Positions 1 to 5,548 of a stretch of 5,548 nt of DNA are shown one piece after another. Numbering within the stretch: the stretch's first letter is position 1; every line of letters starts with the position of its first letter. The translations under genes and the position numbers were made by a program. The stretch spans positions 1-5,548 of the forward strand of contig CAMNGO010000143.1 in the NCBI GenBank assembly GCA_946538445.1. The letters are read 5' to 3'. Source of the stretch: an uncultured Lachnospiraceae bacterium. Its GTDB lineage: Bacteria > Bacillota > Clostridia > Lachnospirales > Lachnospiraceae. The notes beneath the pieces are model-generated. The model saw only the letters and a list, made by a program, of their open reading frames with translations. It made no database searches and was not told the origin of the DNA.

Positions 1-1758
1 GTTCTCCGCTTCCTTGTCGCCGACAACGACGATATAGGGATCCTTCATCACCTTGTAGGCCTTGATCTTCTCGTTCATGTTCTTGTCCGCGTAGTCGACC
101 TCGGTGCGGATGAACATATCCTCCAGCTTCTCCACGATCTGACGGGCGTACTCGTTGTGCTCCGTGCGGATGGGCACCACGCCGACCTGATACGGGGAGA
201 GCCAGAAGGGGAACGCGCCCTTGTAGTTCTCGATCAGGATGCCGATGAAGCGCTCCAGGGAACCGAACAGGGCTCTGTGGATGACGACCGGCTGCTTTAA
301 GGTGCCGTCCTGGCTCTGGTAGGTCAGGCCGAAGTTATGCGGAAGCTGGAAATCCAGCTGGATGGTTCCACACTGCCACTCTCTTCCAAGAGCATCCTTA
401 ATCTGAAGGTCGATCTTCGGTCCGTAGAATGCTCCGTCGCCTTCATTGATCTCATAACCGCCCTCACCGTATTTCTCATCGAGGATCTCTTTCAGACCTG
501 CTTCCGCACGGTCCCAAACTTCGATCTCACCCATGAAATCATCCGGTCTTGTGGATAATTCTGCCTTGTAGGTCACACCAAAAGTACCGTAGATCTCATC
601 AGCGATGGAGATGATATCAGCGATTTCATCTTTGATCTGAGATTCCATCACAAATGTATGGTCATCGTCCTGACGGAATTCCTGCACACGGAAAAGTCCG
701 TTCATCTGTCCGGATTTCTCTTTACGGTGAAGTACATCGTACTCACTGTAGCGAAGGGGAAGTTCCTTGTAAGAGTGGTTGGTCCTCTTGTAGGCCGTCA
801 TGGCGTTAGGACAGTTCATGGGCTTTGCAGCCATGGTATCGATATTCTCCCTATTATAGATTACAGAACCGGCGTTGATCTTCACTGCCTTGGTCTGATC
901 CGGGGAATCGGAGAGATTCTCCAGTACCTCATCGATTTCGGCATCTGCCTGCACATGGCCTTCCACACCCGGGACGATAAACATATTATTCAGATAATGA
1001 GCCCAGTGGCCACTGATCAGCCAGAGTTTTTTATTGTTGATCAGAGGTGCGGAAATCTCCTGATAGCCGTGCTCTTTCTGGATCTCTCTGGAGTATTTCA
1101 GAAGTTCCTGGTACAGAGTCCAGCCACGGGGGAGCCAGTATGGCATACCGGGGGCAGAGTCACTGAACATGAAAAGATCCTGAGCTGCACCGATCTTTTT
1201 GTGATCCCGCTCTCTGGCTTCCTGGATCATCTGCATGTGTTTCTTCAGCTCATCCTTGTTGGGGAAGGCATAAAAATATACACGCTGCAGGCGGTCTCTT
1301 TTCTCATCCCCGCGCCAATAGGCCATGGAGGTGGAATGCACTTTATAAGCGGATTTCATCAATTCCTGAGAATTCTCCACATGAGGTCCTCTGCAAAGAT
1401 CCACAAAGTCATCCCCTGTCTTATAGATAGTAATGATCTCATCATCCGGGAGATCCTGGATCAGTTCCTTTTTAAACTTCTGATCCCGGAAGATCTCCAG
1501 CGCCTCATCCTTGGACACTTCCACTCTGGTCCATGCTTCCCGGCGCTTGATGATTTCTCTCATCTTATCTTCGATCGTCTTGAAATCTGCATCGGATAAT
1601 TTGGTTCCTTCCGGCAATACAAAATCATAATATGCGCCGTCATCAATCTGAGGTCCGATGGCGTACTGAACCTCCTTGCCGTATATCTCAATGATCGCCT
1701 TGACAAGGACATGAGCCAGGGAATGGCGATATACACTTAAATACTCTGTTGCTTCCAT
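1..1758 (-). CDS. thrS: Threonyl-tRNA synthetase lacking the TGS domain (3' end cut by window)
   Basis: This cytoplasmic class II synthetase attaches threonine to tRNA-Thr and clears mischarged Ser-tRNA-Thr. I translated 586 codons without a stop; the C-terminal end of the anticodon-binding domain lies beyond the left edge. The editing domain begins almost at once with RHSLAH (H12, H16) and has DLCRGPH (D120, C122, H126), the same spacing as E. coli D180/C182/H186. The catalytic core shows the SGHW motif, the motif-2 region (LHRKEKSGQMNGLFRVQEF), and zinc ligands C316 (MNCP), H367 (DDDH) and H494 (VVIHRALFGS). Only 11 residues precede RHS, so the usual ~60-residue N-terminal TGS domain is absent. 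The start is firm: an in-frame TAA lies immediately before the ATG, with AGAAGGAG 7 bases upstream. The gene follows the glutaredoxin gene by 57 bases, and no T-box leader fits there. Third-position GC changes sharply near position 360, which is odd. Identity is near certain. Confidence 0.97.
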   Translation of the reverse strand, partial: MEATEYLSVYRHSLAHVLVKAIIEIYGKEVQYAIGPQIDDGAYYDFVLPEGTKLSDADFKTIEDKMREIIKRREAWTRVEVSKDEALEIFRDQKFKKELIQDLPDDEIITIYKTGDDFVDLCRGPHVENSQELMKSAYKVHSTSMAYWRGDEKRDRLQRVYFYAFPNKDELKKHMQMIQEARERDHKKIGAAQDLFMFSDSAPGMPYWLPRGWTLYQELLKYSREIQKEHGYQEISAPLINNKKLWLISGHWAHYLNNMFIVPGVEGHVQADAEIDEVLENLSDSPDQTKAVKINAGSVIYNRENIDTMAAKPMNCPNAMTAYKRTNHSYKELPLRYSEYDVLHRKEKSGQMNGLFRVQEFRQDDDHTFVMESQIKDEIADIISIADEIYGTFGVTYKAELSTRPDDFMGEIEVWDRAEAGLKEILDEKYGEGGYEINEGDGAFYGPKIDLQIKDALGREWQCGTIQLDFQLPHNFGLTYQSQDGTLKQPVVIHRALFGSLERFIGILIENYKGAFPFWLSPYQVGVVPIRTEHNEYARQIVEKLEDMFIRTEVDYADKNMNEKIKAYKVMKDPYIVVVGDKEAEN

Positions 1759-1765
1759 TTAACTA

Positions 1766-1773
1766 CTCCTTCT
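1766..1773 (-). promoter_or_regulatory. Ribosome binding site of thrS
   Basis: On the minus strand AGAAGGAG sits 7 bases before the thrS ATG, and the codon directly before that ATG is an in-frame TAA. Together these fix the start and show that the missing N-terminal TGS domain is not a start-site error. Confidence 0.85.
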
Positions 1774-1815
1774 AAGCTTTTCACTAATTGTTAATCTGCA
1801 TAATATCTTAACATA

Positions 1816-2049
1816 TCAGGGGTGGTGCACCAGCCAGTCTATGATATCCTGACTCTCATACATGGGAGTTCCATCGATAAAAAGGCAGGGAACCTGTTCT
1901 TTTCCGCCCACCCTTATCAGGGTCTGCCGGTCCTGCTCATTGGCATGGATATTATGCAGGGTGATATCCTTTCTGCCCTGGGAGTCCATCACTGCCATGA
2001 CTCTTCTGCAATAAGGACAGCTTGGGAACATATAAAGATCAAGTTTCAT
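1816..2049 (-). CDS. Glutaredoxin / GST-N-like thioredoxin-fold protein
   Basis: A 77-residue single-domain thiol-disulfide oxidoreductase of the thioredoxin fold, expected in the cytoplasm. The redox motif CPYC is at residues 11-14 after a first beta strand (LDLYMFPS). The cis-proline loop is QVPCLFIDG (P54), and YESQDIIDWL (E65, S66) follows. The Glu-Ser pair in that last motif is typical of the glutathione-S-transferase N-terminal domain, where it contacts the gamma-glutamyl group, rather than the GG-containing end of classical glutaredoxins. There is an extra cysteine, C55, beside the cis-proline. Length is normal for a complete glutaredoxin domain. AGGAG lies 8 bases before the ATG. It sits between a peroxiredoxin gene and thrS, so it could help reduce that peroxiredoxin or other disulfides, but this is inferred from proximity. 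The natural low-molecular-weight thiol partner is unknown, since many Clostridia lack glutathione. Confidence 0.9.
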   Translation of the reverse strand: MKLDLYMFPSCPYCRRVMAVMDSQGRKDITLHNIHANEQDRQTLIRVGGKEQVPCLFIDGTPMYESQDIIDWLVHHP

Positions 2050-2057
2050 AATCTCAA

Positions 2058-2062
2058 CTCCT
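2058..2062 (-). promoter_or_regulatory. Ribosome binding site of the glutaredoxin gene
   Basis: On the minus strand AGGAG stands 8 bases before the ATG at 2049, a standard arrangement that supports this start. Confidence 0.75.
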
Positions 2063-2081
2063 GTTCTTTAGATATTACTTT

Positions 2082-2112
2082 TATATTCTATATGCAGTAC
2101 AGTATATTCTAT
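2082..2112. repeat. Perfect 10-base direct repeat with a 21-base period
   Basis: TATATTCTAT occurs at 2082-2091 and again at 2103-2112 on the plus strand (ATAGAATATA on the minus strand). The 21-base period is close to two turns of B-DNA, an arrangement seen at operators bound by tandem dimers. Both copies lie between the peroxiredoxin stop and the glutaredoxin start. The gap is AT-rich, so chance is a real alternative. Confidence 0.5.
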
Positions 2113-2133
2113 CACAAAAGAATGGAATACACT
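2101..2133. repeat. Imperfect inverted repeat in the intergenic gap
   Basis: Arms AGTATATTC (2101-2109) and GAATACACT (2125-2133) pair at 8 of 9 positions across a 15-base spacer. A shorter perfect pair, ATTCT (2106-2110) and AGAAT (2119-2123), is nested inside. The arms are AT-rich and no T-run follows, so this is a poor rho-independent terminator. It overlaps the candidate -10 element and could be an operator. I recognise no known regulator box. Confidence 0.4.
2106..2114 (-). promoter_or_regulatory. Candidate extended -10 promoter for the glutaredoxin-thrS unit
   Basis: On the minus strand TGATAGAAT fits the extended -10 pattern TGnTATAAT with one mismatch in the hexamer. A start about 7 bases downstream would give a leader of roughly 50 bases before the glutaredoxin ATG. 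No good -35 is seen at 16-18 bases. An alternative reading uses TTGTGA as a -35, but its downstream hexamers are poor or badly spaced. Read-through from the upstream genes is equally possible. Confidence 0.3.
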
Positions 2134-2142
2134 ATATGTTTT

Positions 2143-2595
2143 TTATAATTCATCGAGCATCTGCTGCGGATTGTCCGCTGCCTTCACTTTACCGAAGGCT
2201 TTGATGATGATACCTTTCTCATCAATCAGATAGGTGGTTCTCACCACACCCATGGATACTTTTCCATAGTTTTTCTTCTCCTTCCAGACATCATATGCCT
2301 GGATGGCGGTTTTTTCGGTATCGGATAACAGGGTGAAGGGAAGTCCGTATTTCTCTTCGAATTTCTTGTGGGAGGCGACAGAATCCTTGCTGATTCCCAC
2401 TACCACAGCACCCTTCTCTTCGAATTGAGGATAGAGATCTCCAAATCCGCAGGCCTGCTTGGTACAGCCTGCTGTGTTATCCCTGGGATAAAAATACAGT
2501 ATCACTTTCTTGCCCAGATAATCTGACAGGCTATGGTTTGTTCCGTTCTGATCCGGCAGAGTAAAATCCGGAGCTTTTGTTCCGATTTCCAACAT
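2143..2595 (-). CDS. bcp: Thiol peroxidase of the BCP (AhpC/TSA, PrxQ) family
   Basis: A cytoplasmic peroxiredoxin of 150 residues, the usual length for bacterioferritin comigratory protein. It reduces hydrogen peroxide and organic hydroperoxides, using thioredoxin- or glutaredoxin-type donors. The N-terminus (GTKAPDFTLPDQNG) is typical, and the active-site segment YPRDNTAGCT places the peroxidatic cysteine at C44. C49 (GCTKQAC) lies five residues on, matching the resolving cysteine of the atypical two-cysteine BCP subgroup. The stretch SDTEKTAIQAYDVW and a conserved arginine (VRTTYLID) complete the family pattern. The start at 2595 is chosen because AAGGAGG lies 8 bases upstream and the family N-terminus begins there; the open frame runs further upstream, but only as an out-of-frame overlap with the preceding gene. 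It starts 13 bases after that gene's stop, so co-transcription and probable translational coupling are expected. Confidence 0.96.
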   Translation of the reverse strand: MLEIGTKAPDFTLPDQNGTNHSLSDYLGKKVILYFYPRDNTAGCTKQACGFGDLYPQFEEKGAVVVGISKDSVASHKKFEEKYGLPFTLLSDTEKTAIQAYDVWKEKKNYGKVSMGVVRTTYLIDEKGIIIKAFGKVKAADNPQQMLDEL

Positions 2596-2603
2596 GTTAA
2601 CTA

Positions 2604-2610
2604 CCTCCTT
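2604..2610 (-). promoter_or_regulatory. Ribosome binding site of bcp, overlapping the upstream stop codon
   Basis: On the minus strand AAGGAGG lies 8 bases before the bcp ATG. Its first two bases are the last two of the TAA that ends the ADA-like gene, so ribosomes finishing that gene stop on the bcp entry site. This favours the start at 2595 over upstream in-frame ATGs. Confidence 0.85.
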
Positions 2611-5050
2611 ATAATATGATCGACAGGGGGTTGTCCTCCCCGAAGAAAGTGACATATCCTTCCAGGGATTCTGCCTTCTGACGCAGGGCAAGACATTTAT
2701 CCCACACATAGATCCCGGCATGTCCTTTTCCGTTTTTCGCTTCCTGGATCAGATTTATCCCGGCCGAGTTGCCGTCAAAGCCGATCAGGATGGAAGGACG
2801 TCTTTCAAAGATCTCATAATTAAAGCTTTTATAGATTCCCATTCCCTCACTTTCTGTGGACACACGGATATGTACGTCCGATTCCAACAGACGATTCTTC
2901 TCCTCTCTGGAAACCAGCGAAGGAACAAAGGCAAATATTTTAAATGGATTGGAAAGAAGGCGGTTTTGTTCCACCAGGTATTTCTCATAACCGCTCATTT
3001 TATGACCGATAACGAAGAAAAATTCCTCCGGATCCAACTGTCTGAGCAGACGGTCAATCTCCCGGGATGCCTCATCCAATACCCTGGTGGGACGTCTCTG
3101 GGTATTAAAGCTTCCACCCATGAGAATAACCGGCATCCGGTTCCAGGGTAATTCGCGAATCCGGTTTTTGAGTACGGAGTGGGCATCCGCTTTGTGGCTG
3201 CGGTTCAGTTTCAGCACCGGATCCACTTCGCTCTCTTCCATCTTTTTTAAAAGCACATGTTCCAGGCTCTTACCGGAAAGCATCTGCTCAAAATGACGCT
3301 TCTTTTCGGAATAGTTGATTCTTCCCGCCTCGATGATCCTGGTTTCCGTCTTCTTCATCCACATCAGGTCTTCCGGCGTAAGATTAAGCATAATTCCAAG
3401 TGCCAGCTGCTCATCGATGGAGTCGGTACCGTATAAAGCGGCTCCGTCTGTCCCCTGGACACAAGGAATGCCGGCCCGTATATACTGTCGCAAGGGATGA
3501 TTTTTCAGGGCATTCAGATTGTTCAGCCGGACGTTGGAAGTCAGCTGGAATTCAAGAGTGATATTATATTTTTTCAGATCTTCCAGCACCTTCCGGCCTT
3601 TTGCAGAACGAAAACTGTAGGTATAAAGACCGTGACCCAATCTGACGATGGGCATCTTCTGGCCATCCTGTAAAGAATCATAGACGCACTCGATACTGTG
3701 GGCGATATTGTCTTTCTGACTGTCATTCTCTCCGGCATGGATTCTTATGACAAAGCCGGGGATCCCGGCAGCAATCTTAACGATCTCGCGAATAACCGGT
3801 TTTAAAGTGATAATGTCATTGATCTCTTCCCCCACAAAGTCACACCCTGCCACATAAGGGTCCAAAGCAACCGCCTGAAGCACTTTCAGATTCTCCACCA
3901 GGTAATTGTCCGGTGTGATCTGATCCTTCACAATGGTCAGGGGGATTCTTCGCATGGCTGCAAGAAAACGTATCATGACCCCGGTCTCCCGGTAGATCTT
4001 TGGCATGATCTCATGCACTTCGTTCAGCATGTGAAGGGACTCATATTTCTTGACCAGGGTAGTATCGCTGATCTCGGCATAATAAACACCCTGCTTCTGA
4101 TAACTACGGGCAATCCACAACAGATCATCCATAAACACAGAATTGTTATGGTAATCCGGATTCTCTCCATCTTTTAACATCTGTCTTAGAGCCGCCCTTA
4201 CTTCCAGGTCCGGGATTCCCTGGATCCCCGTCAGAGGTATCTTCCTGTCACTTTCATGACCTTTTGTGAAGACATATCGGTAGAGATAGACCTTCTCCAG
4301 GTTGGTAAAAACAGCCTGCCCGTCTTTCATGATTACCAGGGAAGTCCTGATCTTCTTTATATTTTCATTGGCATTATCCAGATTTTTCAATATCAGATCG
4401 GCAAAGTTTATAAAAGTATTGTCATTGATCCTGCGATCCAGATATTTTCCTTTCAGGTCGGAATTACGGAATTGTCTGGCCACTTTCTCCCTCTGCCGGT
4501 TCAAGCACTTCCACTGATCCTCCGTCAGCTTCAGATCCAGTTTCCTGACATAATACAAGGGATAACGAAGCTGATGATAGATACCCAGAGCGATCAGAAT
4601 ATCCGGGGACAGGTTCCCGTTCATATGCGTATGCAGATCACTGTGGAACTTGAATTCCCTCGGAATATAGGTTTTAAATATGGTCTTGGAGATATCCATC
4701 CGGTAATCTCTGGTCTGGCTCATCAACGTTTTGGAGATGGCAGGAAGTGCTGCTTTCATCTCCACTCTCCCATCCGGATAGATATTGGCAAGTTTAATAT
4801 TTCCAAGACGGAATATATAGACTTCCTTATTATTTACATCGATATAACAGGGGATTTCCCCTTTGATCACCAGCAGTCCTTTCTCATTTTCTGACAGAGG
4901 AAGCTGACAGAGCCTGGCCAGATTGCGAATCAGGTTGCCGGAATGATGATTTGGAGTCTCCAGTTCATAGTAAATCCGGTCCAGATCCCGATAGAGATTC
5001 ACAACCATATCTTTTTCGGTGTCAAGATAAAAACGTGTAAAGAAAGTCAT
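2609..5050 (-). CDS. Adenosine-deaminase-like amidohydrolase with C-terminal SLOG/LOG-like domain
   Basis: An 813-residue protein with no signal peptide or membrane segment, so probably cytoplasmic; classical ADA has about 330-350 residues. Residues 1-130 are a region I do not recognise. The ADA-type TIM barrel spans about 131-585: HTHMNG (metal ligands H140, H142), YAEI (324-327), the family motif AGCDFVGEE (401-409), IHAGEN (H438 metal, E441 catalytic), LGHG (H473), TSNV (504-507) and GTDGA (D535 metal). About 150 extra residues lie between the first metal motif and YAEI. Two substrate positions differ from ADA: N144 for the Asp of HxHLDG, and G536 for the second Asp of TDD. Residues 638-805 look like a Rossmann fold of the SLOG/LOG group: VILMGGSF, FFFVIGHKMSGYE, IFAFVP, then GFDGNSAGINLIQEA, possibly replacing the LOG GGxGTxxE motif. 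The fusion suggests handling or sensing of purine nucleotides; the substrate is unknown. The start lacks a well-placed ribosome site and is probably coupled to the symporter gene; M15 is an alternative. Fold of the core is firm, the C-terminal call moderate. Confidence 0.85.
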   Translation of the reverse strand: MTFFTRFYLDTEKDMVVNLYRDLDRIYYELETPNHHSGNLIRNLARLCQLPLSENEKGLLVIKGEIPCYIDVNNKEVYIFRLGNIKLANIYPDGRVEMKAALPAISKTLMSQTRDYRMDISKTIFKTYIPREFKFHSDLHTHMNGNLSPDILIALGIYHQLRYPLYYVRKLDLKLTEDQWKCLNRQREKVARQFRNSDLKGKYLDRRINDNTFINFADLILKNLDNANENIKKIRTSLVIMKDGQAVFTNLEKVYLYRYVFTKGHESDRKIPLTGIQGIPDLEVRAALRQMLKDGENPDYHNNSVFMDDLLWIARSYQKQGVYYAEISDTTLVKKYESLHMLNEVHEIMPKIYRETGVMIRFLAAMRRIPLTIVKDQITPDNYLVENLKVLQAVALDPYVAGCDFVGEEINDIITLKPVIREIVKIAAGIPGFVIRIHAGENDSQKDNIAHSIECVYDSLQDGQKMPIVRLGHGLYTYSFRSAKGRKVLEDLKKYNITLEFQLTSNVRLNNLNALKNHPLRQYIRAGIPCVQGTDGAALYGTDSIDEQLALGIMLNLTPEDLMWMKKTETRIIEAGRINYSEKKRHFEQMLSGKSLEHVLLKKMEESEVDPVLKLNRSHKADAHSVLKNRIRELPWNRMPVILMGGSFNTQRRPTRVLDEASREIDRLLRQLDPEEFFFVIGHKMSGYEKYLVEQNRLLSNPFKIFAFVPSLVSREEKNRLLESDVHIRVSTESEGMGIYKSFNYEIFERRPSILIGFDGNSAGINLIQEAKNGKGHAGIYVWDKCLALRQKAESLEGYVTFFGEDNPLSIIL

Positions 5051-5058
5051 AGCAAAAA

Positions 5059-5548
5059 TCAGAGTCCTTTCAAAAGTCCCATGGACTGTAAGAAGAGGAT
5101 AGTCAACATGAAAGGAGCGATATATTTTATCATGATCGTAAGTATGCTCTGTCGATAGACAGATTCTCCGTTCTTGCTGATCTCTTCCGTGACATAAGAG
5201 GGACCAACCACCCAGCCGATCAGGATGCAGGTGAGAATGGAGCAGATAGGCATCAGCAGACTGTTACTGATGTAATCCAACAGATCCAGGATCTGACCTT
5301 CACTCCCGTTGGGCAGTTTGATCGTGAAAAACAAAACATTGTAGCCAAGGCAGACAATGGTACCCACTATTCCGGCAATGGCGAATTCCATCCAGGAAGC
5401 CTTGGTTCTGGAGAGGGAAAACTCATCCATAAAACTGGATACAATGGCTTCCATGATAGAAACCGAGCTGGTCAGTGCCGCAAAGAGCACCATAAAGAAG
5501 AACAATATTCCGATCACTCTTCCCACGGAACCCATACTGGCAAAAACC
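5059..5548 (-). CDS. Neurotransmitter:sodium symporter (NSS) family transporter, C-terminal part
   Basis: The last 162 residues of a sodium-coupled amino-acid-type transporter of the inner membrane; the start lies beyond the right edge. Four hydrophobic segments are visible. The first (IGILFFFMVLFAALTSSVSI) contains ALTSS, which matches the TM8 motif of LeuT whose Thr-Ser pair binds the second sodium ion. The others are about WMEFAIAGIVGTIVCLGYNV, MPICSILTCILIGWVVG and YIAPFMLTILFLQSMGLL, fitting TM9-TM11; the short tail after TM11 suggests the 11-helix form common in bacteria. The frame stays open to the edge, so the ATG at 5535 is internal and not the start. Its stop is 8 bases before the ADA-like gene, suggesting one transcript. 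The substrate cannot be told from this part. Confidence 0.93.
   Translation of the reverse strand, partial: VFASMGSVGRVIGILFFFMVLFAALTSSVSIMEAIVSSFMDEFSLSRTKASWMEFAIAGIVGTIVCLGYNVLFFTIKLPNGSEGQILDLLDYISNSLLMPICSILTCILIGWVVGPSYVTEEISKNGESVYRQSILTIMIKYIAPFMLTILFLQSMGLLKGL

Noticed and set aside
658..1599. Open frame of 313 codons on the plus strand
   Set aside because: It lies antisense to thrS in the same codon register. The minus-strand protein has all ThrS motifs, while the plus-strand translation has no recognisable domain and no good ribosome site.
1759..1815. Separate promoter directly before thrS (TATTAT at about 1798-1803, minus)
   Set aside because: No -35-like hexamer lies at a suitable distance; the preceding bases are the GC-rich end of the glutaredoxin gene.
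2134..2160. Rho-independent terminator after bcp
   Set aside because: An A/T-rich stretch follows the bcp stop, but there is no GC-rich hairpin followed by a T-run on the minus strand.
2596..2721. Longer N-terminus for the peroxiredoxin
   Set aside because: The extension overlaps the end of the ADA-like gene out of frame, has no family similarity, and the ATG at 2595 has an ideal AAGGAGG and begins at the usual family N-terminus.
4256..4894. Open frame of 212 codons on the plus strand
   Set aside because: It is antisense to the N-terminal part of the ADA-like gene, whose protein has clear family motifs. The antisense product shows no domain and looks like a shadow.
2609..5050. RADAR-type RdrB defence deaminase
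   Set aside because: RdrB is also a large ADA-like protein, but it works with the ATPase RdrA, and no such gene is seen. The neighbours here are a transporter, a peroxiredoxin and housekeeping genes, and the C-terminal domain looks different. Genes beyond the right edge cannot be excluded.
1..5548. CRISPR array, tRNA/rRNA gene, insertion sequence or attachment site
   Set aside because: No regularly spaced repeats, RNA-gene signatures or transposase-like frames were seen; almost the whole window is taken by five coding genes.

Overview
The window looks like a chromosomal segment from a low-to-mid GC Clostridia (Firmicutes), most likely a Lachnospiraceae-type gut bacterium. The reasons are strong AGGAGG-type ribosome binding sites, tight gene packing, and a threonyl-tRNA synthetase without a TGS domain that resembles what I recall from that group. 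The placement is by style and memory, not by a search. All five genes lie on the minus strand, so transcription runs from the right edge to the left edge. There is no gene-free stretch over 100 bases.

In order of transcription the layout is: (1) the 3' end of a neurotransmitter:sodium symporter (NSS) family transporter, cut by the right edge; (2) 8 bases later, an 813-residue protein with an adenosine-deaminase (ADA)-like amidohydrolase core, a novel N-terminal region, a long insertion, and a C-terminal Rossmann-like domain that reads like the SLOG/LOG nucleotide-binding superfamily; (3) 13 bases later, a BCP-type peroxiredoxin whose Shine-Dalgarno sequence overlaps the stop codon of gene 2; (4) after a 93-base AT-rich gap with a candidate promoter and repeats, a 77-residue glutaredoxin / GST-N-like thioredoxin-fold protein; (5) after 57 bases, thrS, cut by the left edge with 586 codons visible.

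Genes 1-3 look like one transcription unit, with genes 4-5 either read through or started from the gap. Peroxiredoxin and glutaredoxin form a thiol-redox pair. ThrS is housekeeping. The item most worth attention is gene 2. Its deaminase residues are almost all present, but two substrate-contact positions differ from classical ADA: Asn for Asp in the first metal motif, and Gly for the second Asp of the TDD motif. It is also fused to a putative nucleotide-binding domain, which suggests a nucleotide-processing or nucleotide-sensing enzyme rather than ordinary purine salvage. A second notable signal is an abrupt change in third-position GC inside thrS near position 360 (about 89% to about 52% by hand count), which points to a recombination junction or an assembly chimera.
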